The position numbers and the translations under genes are program-made. This document shows, piece by piece, positions 16,245 to 24,862 of a stretch of 64,000 bases of DNA. Source of the stretch: an uncultured Clostridia bacterium (GTDB taxonomy: Bacteria > Bacillota > Clostridia > Christensenellales > Pumilibacteraceae). The stretch lies in the NCBI GenBank assembly GCA_947089425.1, contig CAMUKG010000010.1, forward strand, positions 1 through 64,000. Direction: 5' to 3'. A model generated the notes under the pieces. That model worked only from the letters and a program-made list of their open reading frames with translations, did not search any database and was not told the origin of the DNA. Each line of letters opens with the position of its first letter. Positions within the stretch are counted from its first letter, which is position 1.

Positions 16245-19200
16245 ACGCCTTTCTCCTCGCGCATAACCTCTTCGATAAACGCCGCTTTCACCGCGCTCTT
16301 CTTTCTTTCCGAAAGTTTGCCTCCGCACGCCGAGCAAACGGGTTTCATTTCGCAATACGAACACTCGCATAGTCGCCCCGACGCAAGAGGGGACGGAGCG
16401 CAATAGCCCGACAGCATTTCTTCGGCGCCCGCTTTTAGCACCGCTTCGGCATAGTCGCACACCGCGCCGAGCGTGTTCGCGCTCACAGCCGAACCGCCCG
16501 CCTTATGTAAAACGGGACTATACGGCGCCGAACCTTTCACCGAGCGAGCGTTTACAACGGCGCTCGAATATCCCTCGTTCCCCAACCCGTTGTCCATTTC
16601 GTAAGCGTACTTTTCGTCGAATATGCCCATTAGCCTATAACTGCTTTTATCCGACGAGAATGTGGACGAAAACGGAAAGTAAAACATTCCCGTCGGTAAA
16701 AAACCGTTTTCTTGCAACACCTTTAAATACACGGGAAGCTGTATTTTCTTGCCGTAATAAATATCCGCAAGCGAAAACTCGACATAACCCGTTTTGTAAT
16801 CGATTACGCGCGCCGCGTTGCCGCACAAGTCCACGCGGTCTATAACCCCTTCGGTTGTGAGCACGTCGTCGCCGAGCGCTATTTCGTGCCCTTTAAACGG
16901 CGCGGGGGGCTTCCCGAACGCCGCTTCGGTAAACTTAGCCTCGAAACTTCCTTGCATGAGTTGCGACGCAACCACCGCCGAAATGCCCGTAGCCTCTTCG
17001 GTTAGCTCGCCTATAAAACTTTCGCTCGCGCCCTTCAAAATTTGCGGCTCGTTTTCGAGTATTTCTTTCACGATTGCCGCAACGGTAGTTTTGGGCGACG
17101 AGAGATCGCCGCGCGATACGAAAAGTTCTATCACTCGGTGCAAAAACGTGCCGAGTTCCAACGCCGACACTTCGCCGTCGGGACGCTCTTCGAGCTTTAA
17201 CCCGTAACGCAAAAAACACCTGAACGGGCACGAAAAATATTCTTGTACGCGACTTATGGAAATTTTGCGGCGATACAGTTCGTTCGCTTGCGGCACGAAC
17301 ACTTCGCGCTCTTTTTTTTCAACAACTCCGCCGAGAGCTTGTTCTATTTCCCGTTCGACCCCGAACCCGTCGCCGCCCGCCTCTATTTCACCCTTGCCGA
17401 GCAAGCACAGTTCGAGCGCCGACGCGGGCGTGGGGCAAAGCCTCGACAGTAGTTCGGCGGCGCGCTCGCCCGACGAAAGCCGTTCGCGCTCATCTTCGAA
17501 ACTCGTAATCTTTTCGGCGATTTTCTTTTTGCGGCACTCGCTTTTTATTCGCTCTAAAAACGGCGACGGCGATTCTCCCGCTATATACGACAAAAACATT
17601 CCGTCGCACGACGAAAGCACCGACGCAAGTTCTTGCTCGGCGCGCATATTCAGCGCCTCTATGCTCGGCTCTATAACCGCTCTTTTGTTGCCGAATTCAG
17701 CGAGAGTCTCCAAATCTTTATCGCTCAAAATGCCGTCGTCGCGCATTACGGGCGGCAACTCGCCCTCGTGCATTCCGAGCGCGAACATATATTTTTTTCC
17801 GCTCGCCCGAAACACCGACACGTCGCCAACTTCCACCGTGTCGGAAAGGTTTGGGAGCACCGAAACTTCTTTGAGCGAAAAGCTCTCTTCGAGCGCGTCC
17901 AAAAGAGTTTGAACGCTCGTCGGCACAGGGAAAACCTGCGAAAGAACTTCCGCCGCCGCAGTGATTTCGGCGAGAGGATTCTCGATTGCCGTATTAAACG
18001 TAGCAGTGATTTCCGCCTCTTTGCGAGGCAACGCTTTAATAACGGCTTTGCAAAAATCTTCGCCCGTTTTCACTTTTGAAAGTTTTACGGCGTGCACAGC
18101 CGAAACCAAACGAGAGCGCACGCTCTCGGCAACCGAAAGCTTTCCTTTAAGCGCTGCGCCGTCGGGCTCTAACGTGAACGGAAACCGTGCGCTACCCTCT
18201 TTGAGCGCGCAATAGTAAACGTAGTTTTCGAATACGTCCGCATCGAAAGGCGAAATTTCAGAATATGGATTTTTGGCAAGCGTTATGTAATTTTCGTTGG
18301 TCTCGGCGCGCGCGGTTTTGAACAACTCCAAAACGTATCTTGCAAGCGGGTGAGAGGAAAGCGCGTATTTTACGTCGGTAAAAAACGGAATGCCGTATTC
18401 CTCGAAAATTCTTTTCAAGCGGTTAAAGTCGGCGTTGGGCGCGATTACCCCTATGTCGCCGTAGCGCGCACCGCTTTTCACAAGAGCGCATATTCTCTCC
18501 GCCGCCGCTTTCAATTCGTCCGCTCTCGTCGGCGCCTCGTATTCTTCTACCGCCGTCGCTTTCACGTTTAACTTGCAAACGGCGTTTACGATAGCGGCAT
18601 TGTCGCTCAGCTCGCAAATCTTTGCGGCTATTCGCGCGGCAAGCGGAGTGAAACCGTCGTAACAGGCAAAATACACGCTCGCCCCTTTAAAATAGTCGGT
18701 GGAGCGGAGCATTCTTTCAAGCCACAGCAGTCTGCCCGCAGAATCCACGTATTTTCCCGAAGTCGCCTTTTCGTATTCCGAATACACAAGTTTCAAGTCG
18801 CGCAACTTGTAACTTGTCACGCTGTCGTCGTTTAGGTCGGGCAAATCGCCTGCACTCAGTCCGCTCGACGCGATTTGGCATATGTTGTCATACATTATTT
18901 CGCCGAAGCCCGCAAACCCCGCGCTCTTATTAAAACAAACGAGCTTATCTTTGTTTTCGTTCAAAATCCTGCGCACCGTCAAAACCGCTCCCAAACGCGA
19001 CAGCGGGCGCTCTTCGGCGGGTTTTCCCTCGTAGTCCGAAAGTTTATAACACAATCGGTTCAGCGTGAGCACTTCGGCGTCGAACGCTCCGCCGCCCTCG
19101 TACAAGAGCTTTTCGGCAAGCAAAGTGTATTTGTCGGGAACGAACAGCAAATATTTGCGCGCGGGATCGAAACCTCGCTCGCGTTTTCTCTCCCTAAGCA

Positions 19201-19303
19201 TATTCACCGCCGTTTTCAGCGCTTCGGCATAGGTGTTAGGCGAATGCGCGCAAACGTATTTATTCAGTTTATTCGCGTCGTTCACACGATTTTTATCTTT
19301 CAT
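16241..19303 (-). CDS. addB: AddB nuclease/helicase-like subunit
   Basis: A 1020-residue AddB, the Chi-recognising, iron-sulfur-containing partner of AddA. The C-terminal part shows the RecB-like nuclease (GVIDRVDLCGNAARVIDYKTG) and the cysteine cluster for the 4Fe-4S pin: one Cys in EYFSCPFRCF and three in CECSYCEMKPVC. The N-terminal helicase half is degenerate, as is usual for AddB, with FVPDKYTLLAEKLLYE in place of a good Walker A. The ATG at 19303 has no Shine-Dalgarno sequence, and a TACAAT box ends 6 nt before it, so the mRNA is probably leaderless. addB and addA form one operon. Confidence 0.93.
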   Translation of the reverse strand: MKDKNRVNDANKLNKYVCAHSPNTYAEALKTAVNMLRERKRERGFDPARKYLLFVPDKYTLLAEKLLYEGGGAFDAEVLTLNRLCYKLSDYEGKPAEERPLSRLGAVLTVRRILNENKDKLVCFNKSAGFAGFGEIMYDNICQIASSGLSAGDLPDLNDDSVTSYKLRDLKLVYSEYEKATSGKYVDSAGRLLWLERMLRSTDYFKGASVYFACYDGFTPLAARIAAKICELSDNAAIVNAVCKLNVKATAVEEYEAPTRADELKAAAERICALVKSGARYGDIGVIAPNADFNRLKRIFEEYGIPFFTDVKYALSSHPLARYVLELFKTARAETNENYITLAKNPYSEISPFDADVFENYVYYCALKEGSARFPFTLEPDGAALKGKLSVAESVRSRLVSAVHAVKLSKVKTGEDFCKAVIKALPRKEAEITATFNTAIENPLAEITAAAEVLSQVFPVPTSVQTLLDALEESFSLKEVSVLPNLSDTVEVGDVSVFRASGKKYMFALGMHEGELPPVMRDDGILSDKDLETLAEFGNKRAVIEPSIEALNMRAEQELASVLSSCDGMFLSYIAGESPSPFLERIKSECRKKKIAEKITSFEDERERLSSGERAAELLSRLCPTPASALELCLLGKGEIEAGGDGFGVEREIEQALGGVVEKKEREVFVPQANELYRRKISISRVQEYFSCPFRCFLRYGLKLEERPDGEVSALELGTFLHRVIELFVSRGDLSSPKTTVAAIVKEILENEPQILKGASESFIGELTEEATGISAVVASQLMQGSFEAKFTEAAFGKPPAPFKGHEIALGDDVLTTEGVIDRVDLCGNAARVIDYKTGYVEFSLADIYYGKKIQLPVYLKVLQENGFLPTGMFYFPFSSTFSSDKSSYRLMGIFDEKYAYEMDNGLGNEGYSSAVVNARSVKGSAPYSPVLHKAGGSAVSANTLGAVCDYAEAVLKAGAEEMLSGYCAPSPLASGRLCECSYCEMKPVCSACGGKLSERKKSAVKAAFIEEVMREEKGV

Positions 19304-19309
19304 ATTTAT

Positions 19310-19315
19310 ATTGTA
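19310..19315 (-). promoter_or_regulatory. -10 box of a probable leaderless addB promoter
   Basis: TACAAT is followed by 6 nt and then the addB ATG. A weak TTGTTT lies 17 bp upstream. Transcription would start at or next to the A of the ATG. Confidence 0.55.
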
Positions 19316-19460
19316 ACATTAAAACTCGCAAAAAACAAGTTTTTTGTTTGCCGCTTTCGCGGCTTTGTTGTGCTTTCTCAAAACTCGTTTTATCTTCGCG
19401 CAAATCACAAAAATGCCCTTGCAAGCAAGCATTTTTGTTTACATTATAACGTGTTTTGAG

Positions 19461-19489
19461 TTGATAAATCAAGCGAATAGTGCTATAAT
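19461..19489 (+). promoter_or_regulatory. Promoter of the lipoprotein gene
   Basis: TTGATA (19461-19466) and TATAAT (19484-19489) are separated by 17 bp. Confidence 0.85.
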
Positions 19490-19542
19490 ACTTTTAACGA
19501 AATGAAAAAAATCATTGAAATAAAGGAGCTAATGCCTTCATA

Positions 19543-20658
19543 ATGAAGAAAAAAATTATTTGCGTACTGCTTTCGGCGGTTTTCGCCGCAGTGGGCTTCG
19601 GTTGCAGCGGCGGAGATGCAAAAGTGTCGTTCGACGAAAAAATGCCGTGGGACGTTCAAGAAACTTGCACTTACGACGTTAAAAAAGTTTACGTCGGCGG
19701 CAACGATGAAATCGTGGTGGCTACGGGAAAATACGTCACCGAAGTTACCACTACGGGCGAAGAATCGTATATTGCCAACTCTTTCGAACTCACATATAAC
19801 GATAGCGACCAAGCGGAGAGCGTTGACGAAACGGGCAGAATAGTGAAAAATAAAGGGCTCACCGACTCTTTTGTGAGCACGGCAAAGTTTTCACGCAACA
19901 CCCTTGTGCCCATAGAAGCTGAAAAAACTTTCAGTTTGGCTCAACGTCCGCTTTGCGACGGAGAGGCTCCCAAGAAAATCGAATCGACCGACGAAAACGT
20001 GAACTATACGTTAAAACTTCCCGCGAACGTGAAATACGCCGACCCGCGCGGATACTCTTATTCGGTTAAATACAACGAAAACAAAGCCACCCTCGCAACC
20101 GACAGCGGAGAAACAACCCAAAACGGCGACGGCACCTACACGCGCACTTATAAGAAGATAAACAAAGACATATCGGTGGCGAGCAACACCCGTTTCGACA
20201 ACGAGCAGTTAAATTACGTTGTGCGCGCCCTTTCGAACGTTAAAAAGAAAGGTTCGGCAACGTTCTATCTTTCCAACATTTTCGACTCTTACATTCGCGG
20301 CGAATACGTGCGCTACACCATGAGCATGAGTTGCGCCGAAAAGAACGTTTCCGTAACCCCCAACCTTTCGCCCGACAAATTCTTACTCACCGACTCGGAG
20401 GGCGCGCTCGACGCGGAGGGCGGAAAGTATTCGGTTCAATGCGTGCAAGCGTCGGTGAGCGTGTCGTCTTCCACTCCCGGTCCCGCAATTTCGATGCTTA
20501 TAACCGACCCGAGCATAACGGTGCGCCAACGCAGTAACAACGCCGAAACCAAAAAGCTCATTTTGGAAATGACCTACACCGAATATTCCCCTCTTTCGGT
20601 GAACATAAGCTACAAAACGATTTACACTTTAACCGATTACACCACCGAAAAAAATTAA
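19543..20658 (+). CDS. Secreted lipoprotein of unknown function
   Basis: A 371-residue exported lipoprotein: signal peptide MKKKIICVLLSAVFAAVGF and lipobox GFGC with the modified Cys at residue 21. The mature part is rich in Thr, Ser, Asn and Tyr with alternating beta-type sequence (for example YTLKLPANVKYADPRGYSYSVKY) and no recognised catalytic motif, suggesting a beta-sandwich envelope protein. The RBS AAAGGAGC (19523-19530) is unusually far from the ATG; a three-codon mini-ORF (ATG CCT TCA TAA) lies between and its stop overlaps the start as TAATG. It has its own promoter and a bidirectional terminator, so it is monocistronic. Confidence 0.8.
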   Translation: MKKKIICVLLSAVFAAVGFGCSGGDAKVSFDEKMPWDVQETCTYDVKKVYVGGNDEIVVATGKYVTEVTTTGEESYIANSFELTYNDSDQAESVDETGRIVKNKGLTDSFVSTAKFSRNTLVPIEAEKTFSLAQRPLCDGEAPKKIESTDENVNYTLKLPANVKYADPRGYSYSVKYNENKATLATDSGETTQNGDGTYTRTYKKINKDISVASNTRFDNEQLNYVVRALSNVKKKGSATFYLSNIFDSYIRGEYVRYTMSMSCAEKNVSVTPNLSPDKFLLTDSEGALDAEGGKYSVQCVQASVSVSSSTPGPAISMLITDPSITVRQRSNNAETKKLILEMTYTEYSPLSVNISYKTIYTLTDYTTEKN

Positions 20659-20680
20659 AAACTTATTATTTTCGATATGA

Positions 20681-20717
20681 AAAGAGTTCGCACGGTTTAT
20701 TTATGCGAACTCTTTTT
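20681..20717. terminator. Bidirectional terminator
   Basis: AAAGAGTTCGCA (20681-20692) pairs with TGCGAACTCTTT (20704-20715) and is followed by a T-run. It serves the lipoprotein gene and the convergent LRR gene. Confidence 0.85.
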
Positions 20718-20739
20718 TTGTTGCGTTTTTTTCAGCGAT

Positions 20740-21729
20740 TTAATCTTTAATTATGTCGCCGTCGGTGCAACGAATCGTTACGCTTTGCGTGGTGGCGTTG
20801 TTCGCTTCTTCGAAAGCTTGCCACTCCGCCTGCGTGCCGTTAAAAATTATAGTTTTTATGCTTGGGCATTTGAGGAATGCGTTTTTGCCCGTCTTCATGT
20901 TTTTGTTGTTTATAGTTATGCTTTCAAGCGCACCGCAATCGTTAAAAGCCAACTCGCCCACTTCTTGCACATTTTCGGGGAATGTAATCGATTTAAGTTT
21001 AAAGCAATATTTAAAAGCTTCTTTTTCTATCGTTTTTAAGCTGTCGGGCAAAGTTATTCTTTCGAGGTGAGTGCAATAACAAAAAGCCTTTTCGCCTATT
21101 GTTTCTATCCCCTCGCCGAGAGTGACGCTCGTAAGCGAAACGCAGTCTTTGCACGTGCCCGCAGGAACGGTCTTTACGCTACCGGGTAACGACACGCTTT
21201 GCAGAGCTTTCAGTCCGTTGCAGATTGAATTGCCGAGCTCGGTTACGTTTTTCGGAATAGTTAGGTTTTTAAGCGCGTCGCACCTCGTAAAAGCGCCGCC
21301 GCCGAGTACGGTAAGGCTATCGGGCAAAGAAATACTTTCAAGATAATAATTGGAACTGAAAGTGTAGGCTTCGATTTTCGTTATACTATCGGGAATAGTT
21401 ATGCTTTTTGCGTTAGTTCTCAACGATTTGATATAGGTTACGGGGAGTCCGTCCAATTCGGTAAGAATATAGTTAAGCGGCGCGGTAACGTCTATGCTTA
21501 ACACCCCTTCAACCCAAAACTCTTTCGCGTCGTTCCTACTGCGCGCATATCTGATATTTCCAACGTCCACGCTCAAATCTCCGTTGCCGTCTAACGTGTA
21601 TTTATATCCCTCGACGGTCGTTCCGTAATCTATTTTTTCGTCCTTTACGAAAAAACAACCCGACAGGCAAAGCGACGCGAAAACCGCGCACAAAATCGCG
21701 CAAACAATAAACGAAAATTTCTTTTTCAT
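20740..21729 (-). CDS. BspA-like leucine-rich-repeat lipoprotein
   Basis: A 329-residue surface lipoprotein: signal peptide MKKKFSFIVCAILCAVFASLCLSGC with lipobox LSGC, then a lead-in domain and about seven LRR_5 (BspA-type) repeats. The repeats have the typical core ITIPDSITKIEAYTF / ISLPDSLTVLGGGAF / ITLPDSLKTIEKEAF. Such repeats form a curved surface used for adhesion or protein binding. The start at 21729 is set by GGAGGAGAA and the signal peptide; an upstream in-frame ATG at 21780 lies in the leader. A 17-bp sequence in its leader is repeated 138 bp upstream. Confidence 0.88.
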   Translation of the reverse strand: MKKKFSFIVCAILCAVFASLCLSGCFFVKDEKIDYGTTVEGYKYTLDGNGDLSVDVGNIRYARSRNDAKEFWVEGVLSIDVTAPLNYILTELDGLPVTYIKSLRTNAKSITIPDSITKIEAYTFSSNYYLESISLPDSLTVLGGGAFTRCDALKNLTIPKNVTELGNSICNGLKALQSVSLPGSVKTVPAGTCKDCVSLTSVTLGEGIETIGEKAFCYCTHLERITLPDSLKTIEKEAFKYCFKLKSITFPENVQEVGELAFNDCGALESITINNKNMKTGKNAFLKCPSIKTIIFNGTQAEWQAFEEANNATTQSVTIRCTDGDIIKD

Positions 21730-21770
21730 GTTCTCCTCCGAAACAATTTTTTCATTTCGAAAAAGTACGC

Positions 21771-21934
21771 AGAATAACATATTCTATGTGCTTTTTCGCG
21801 ATTATTATATATGATTTAAGAGGAAAACGCAAGCAAAACGACGGCGCACAAACAATAATTTACACATATACGACAATTTGCGAACACTTTAAAAGTATTT
21901 AGTTACATAGAATATGTTATTCTATGTGCTTTTT
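21771..21934. repeat. Pair of palindromic 17-bp repeats
   Basis: TATTCTATGTGCTTTTT occurs at 21780-21796 and 21918-21934. Each copy is part of a palindrome: AGAATA-ACA-TATTCT at 21771-21785, and the longer ACATAGAATA-TGT-TATTCTATGT at 21905-21927. The pair flanks the likely promoter of the LRR gene, so these may be operator sites, or small transcript ends. Confidence 0.6.
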
Positions 21935-21963
21935 ATAATAAAACGTTTTTAGCTATTAAATAT

Positions 21964-21992
21964 AAAACGGCGCTCGAAACGAACGCCGTTTT
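21964..21992 (-). terminator. Terminator of copA
   Basis: AAAACGGCG (21964-21972) and CGCCGTTTT (21984-21992) form a 9-bp stem with an A/T-rich tail, 19 bp beyond the copA stop. Confidence 0.75.
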
Positions 21993-22011
21993 ATATTTGT
22001 TTATAAGGCTA

Positions 22012-22215
22012 TTACTCTATCTCCGTAACTTCGTAACCCGCGTCTTGAACCGCTTTTTTCAGTTCGTCGGCGGTTGCCGTGCCGTTATAGTGGGCTATGC
22101 CCGTAGTGTGGTCTACCGCCACTTGCGTGGTGCCGGGCAAGTCGGAAAGCGCTTTTTGCACGCGCGCGGAGCAATGCCCGCAACTCATACCCGATATGTG
22201 CAACGTTTTTTTCAT
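22012..22215 (-). CDS. copZ: CopZ-like copper chaperone made by internal initiation in copA
   Basis: The last 67 codons of the copper ATPase gene form a complete heavy-metal-associated domain (MKKTLHISGMSCGHCSARV…YEVTEIE) with the Cu(I)-binding motif MSCGHC. An ATG at 22215 begins this domain exactly. It is preceded by AAAAGGAGA with 8 nt spacing, a better RBS than that of copA itself. The domain is in frame with copA, with no stop between, so a free chaperone and a fused CopA-CopZ can both be made. Free production is inference from the RBS; the domain identity is clear. Confidence 0.65.
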   Translation of the reverse strand: MKKTLHISGMSCGHCSARVQKALSDLPGTTQVAVDHTTGIAHYNGTATADELKKAVQDAGYEVTEIE

Positions 22216-24594
22216 GTTTATATTCTCCTTTTCTTTTTTATTTTCCTCTTTAATATTTTGCTCTTCGGCTACCTCGCAAGCCGAAGAGCAAGCGAGCTGA
22301 CAAGCGCCGTCCGCTCTCGCGGGCTCTTGCGCGGTTTTATCTGCCTTAAAAAATCTGAGGCGCAACGCGTTTAGCACAACGCAAACGGAGCTCACGCTCA
22401 TTGCGGCGGAGGCAAACATGGGGTTCAGCTTTATTCCCGCCCACACGAACGCACCCGCCGCAAGCGGTATGCACAAAAGATTATAGAAAAACGCCCAAAA
22501 CAAATTTTCTTTTATGTTCTTCACCGTTTTGCGACTAAGTCGCAAAGCCGCTTCGGCGTCGGATAAACGCGATTGCATGAGCACAACGTCGGCGGCTTCG
22601 ATTGCTATGTCGGTTCCCGCGCCGATTGCGATACCCACGTCGGCGGCGGCAAGTGCGGGAGCGTCGTTTATTCCGTCGCCAACCATAGCCACGCATTCGC
22701 CTTTGCTTTTGAGCTCGCTCACGAATTTTTCCTTGTCTTCGGGCAAAACTTCGGCTCTGAATTCTTTTATTCCCGCCTGCGCCGCGATTGCGCTTGCAAC
22801 CGTCTTATTGTCGCCCGTGAGCATATAAACTTTTATGCCGAGTTTTTCGAACTTTTCCACCGCTTTGCGGCTATCCGATTTAACTTCGTCGGCAAGAGCG
22901 AACAGCGCTATAATTTCGCCGTCCGCCGCCAAATACAGCGGCGTTTTTCCGTTCTCGGCAAACTCTTGCGCGCGCTCCGAAAACGAGGCGAACCCGTTCA
23001 TATCTCCGCACAGTTTGGCGTTGCCCGCAACGATTTTTTTGCCGCCTATTACCGCGCTCACTCCGCCGCCCGCAGTCGCTTTAAATTCGTCGCTTTCGAT
23101 AGCCGTGGCGCCGTTACTCAAAGCGTAGGCGCACAATGCCGACGCGAACGGATGCTCGCTGTTCTTTTCGAGCGAATAAATAAGATTGAGCGCACGCGAC
23201 GAGTCGAAAGCCACGAAATCGGTTACGCTCGGTTTGCCCACCGTAACGGTGCCCGTTTTGTCGAGCACTACGGCGGTGACTTTGTGCGCCCGCTCCAACG
23301 CTTCCGCCGTTTTATACAGCACTCCCAAATTCGCGCCGCGCCCCGTGCCCACCATAATAGCGGTGGGAGTGGCAAGCCCGAGCGCGCACGGGCAAGATAT
23401 AACGAGCACCGAAATCGCAATGCCGAGCGCGTAAGCAAAGCTTTTGCCCGCAATTAGCCACGCTACCGCCGCAACAACCGCTATTGCGAGCACTGTGGGC
23501 ACAAAATATGCGCTCACTCTGTCGGCAAGCCGCGCTATGGGCGCCTTAGAACCGCCCGCCTCTTCCACGAGCCGAGCAATTTTGCTAAGCGCCGTGTCTT
23601 CGCCCACAGCCGTAACGCGCACCTCTATAACGCCCTGACGACTGACGGTGCCGCCGGTAACTTTATTGTCTTTTTCTTTTTCGGCGGGCACGCTCTCGCC
23701 CGTAATAGCCGACTCGTCTATGCTCGCGCTTCCTTTCACTATCACGCCGTCGGCGGGCACTCCCATGCCGGGACGCACAAGCACAATATCGCCTATTTTC
23801 AATTCGGACGCGGGGATTTCTTTTTCTCCGTCGCCCGCGAGCAAAACCGCCGTTTTGGGACTGAGGTTCAAAAGCTTTTCAACGGCGTCGCTCGCCTTGC
23901 CCTTCGAGAGCTCTTCGAGGTATTTTCCCACCGATATAAGAGTGAGAATAGTTCCGGCCGACTCGAAATACAAGTCGTGCCCAAACCTCTCGGCAAGAGC
24001 AAAGTTGCCGTGTCCGAGTCCGTATCCTATCGCGAATATCGCCGCAACGCCGTACAATAGAGCCGCGCCCGCGCCGAGAGCTATAAGCGTGTCCATGTTC
24101 GGCGCGCCGCGAAAAATAGCCTTAACGCCGTTTATAAAGAATTTTCCGTTCAAGAGCACTATGGGCAAACAAAGCAGCAGTTGAGAAAAAGCGAAAATCA
24201 AAAGGTTCTCTTTTCCGAGAAATATGCTCGGCAACGGAAGCCCGAACATGTGCCCCATTGAAAGATACATTAAAAGCACCAAAAAGCCGACGCTCACCCA
24301 AAGTCGAATAAGACGATTTCGGCGCTCCTTTTTTCCGCTCGCTTTCTCGGGCTTTGCCGACGCGACTTTGCCGCTCTTTAACTCCGCTCCGTAGCCCGCG
24401 TGTTTCACCGCCGCGATTATATCGTCGGGCGTAACGCTTTCGTCGCATTGCACAACCATATAAGCGCGCAACAAATTCACTGCAACGCTTTTCACGCCGC
24501 TCACTTTGCCTACGCTTTTTTCAACGTGCGCCGAACACGCCGCGCACGTCATTCCGCTTACGTTAAATTCGTATTTCTTCACATTCTTTTCCAT
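22012..24594 (-). CDS. copA: Copper-exporting P1B ATPase with C-terminal CopZ domain
   Basis: An 860-residue Cu(I)-exporting P-type ATPase. The N-terminal metal-binding domain has SGMTCAACSAHV (near residue 13). Eight TM segments are expected, with the CPC ion site SCPCALGLATP in TM6. Also present are TGES, phosphorylation site DKTGTVTVG, nucleotide-domain HP (NSEHPFASAL), hinge GDGINDAPALAAADVG and TM8 MSVSSVCVVLNALRL. Unusually, the protein does not end after TM8. A Cys-rich linker (CQLACSSACEVAEEQ) and a Lys/Glu linker lead into a second, CopZ-like metal-binding domain. The upstream RBS at 24594 is weak (AAAGAAAC). No CsoR or CopY repressor is adjacent. It is downstream of the yccF-like gene on the same strand. 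Confidence 0.93.
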   Translation of the reverse strand: MEKNVKKYEFNVSGMTCAACSAHVEKSVGKVSGVKSVAVNLLRAYMVVQCDESVTPDDIIAAVKHAGYGAELKSGKVASAKPEKASGKKERRNRLIRLWVSVGFLVLLMYLSMGHMFGLPLPSIFLGKENLLIFAFSQLLLCLPIVLLNGKFFINGVKAIFRGAPNMDTLIALGAGAALLYGVAAIFAIGYGLGHGNFALAERFGHDLYFESAGTILTLISVGKYLEELSKGKASDAVEKLLNLSPKTAVLLAGDGEKEIPASELKIGDIVLVRPGMGVPADGVIVKGSASIDESAITGESVPAEKEKDNKVTGGTVSRQGVIEVRVTAVGEDTALSKIARLVEEAGGSKAPIARLADRVSAYFVPTVLAIAVVAAVAWLIAGKSFAYALGIAISVLVISCPCALGLATPTAIMVGTGRGANLGVLYKTAEALERAHKVTAVVLDKTGTVTVGKPSVTDFVAFDSSRALNLIYSLEKNSEHPFASALCAYALSNGATAIESDEFKATAGGGVSAVIGGKKIVAGNAKLCGDMNGFASFSERAQEFAENGKTPLYLAADGEIIALFALADEVKSDSRKAVEKFEKLGIKVYMLTGDNKTVASAIAAQAGIKEFRAEVLPEDKEKFVSELKSKGECVAMVGDGINDAPALAAADVGIAIGAGTDIAIEAADVVLMQSRLSDAEAALRLSRKTVKNIKENLFWAFFYNLLCIPLAAGAFVWAGIKLNPMFASAAMSVSSVCVVLNALRLRFFKADKTAQEPARADGACQLACSSACEVAEEQNIKEENKKEKENINMKKTLHISGMSCGHCSARVQKALSDLPGTTQVAVDHTTGIAHYNGTATADELKKAVQDAGYEVTEIE

Positions 24595-24862
24595 GTTTCT
24601 TTATTTTTTATTATTAGTGCGCTTATCGTTTGGGACTGCTTCACTCGCAGTGACAAGACGCGCAAAGGCGGCGAAGAAGGGTTGCGGATTTTCGCAACAG
24701 TTGCCGAGCCCACAACAAACCCTAAGGCGGTACAGACGGGTGCAAAGAGGTACCGAATCCGACTTTCGCGGGCGTGTACCGCGAAAGGACTCCTTATCGA
24801 GTTCGCCCAAGTCGAGTTAAGCAAGCGTCAGCATAGCGCCGACTTGCGCTTGGGCGACAATC
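24595..24862. repeat. Hairpin-rich intergenic region
   Basis: About 268 bp between copA and the yccF-like gene. It contains a type A repeat variant (24634-24654), GTTGCG/CGCAAC, GGTAC/GTACC and TTTCGCGG/CCGCGAAA hairpins. A larger stem-loop has arms CGCCCAAG (24804-24811) and CTTGGGCG (24849-24856). I see no tRNA or known RNA family. It shares GCAACAGTTGCCGAG with the palindromic element at 52088. Confidence 0.5.

Noticed and set aside
22200-22330. Programmed frameshift producing CopZ, as in E. coli copA
   Set aside because: The CopZ domain is already in the copA frame, and an SD plus ATG explains a free product more simply.
22573-23457. 294-residue open frame antisense to copA
   Set aside because: Shadow caused by codon bias in the ATPase gene.
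24680-24860. tRNA gene in the copA-yccF spacer
   Set aside because: No cloverleaf, T-loop GTTCRAATC or CCA-adjacent acceptor could be drawn from its hairpins.
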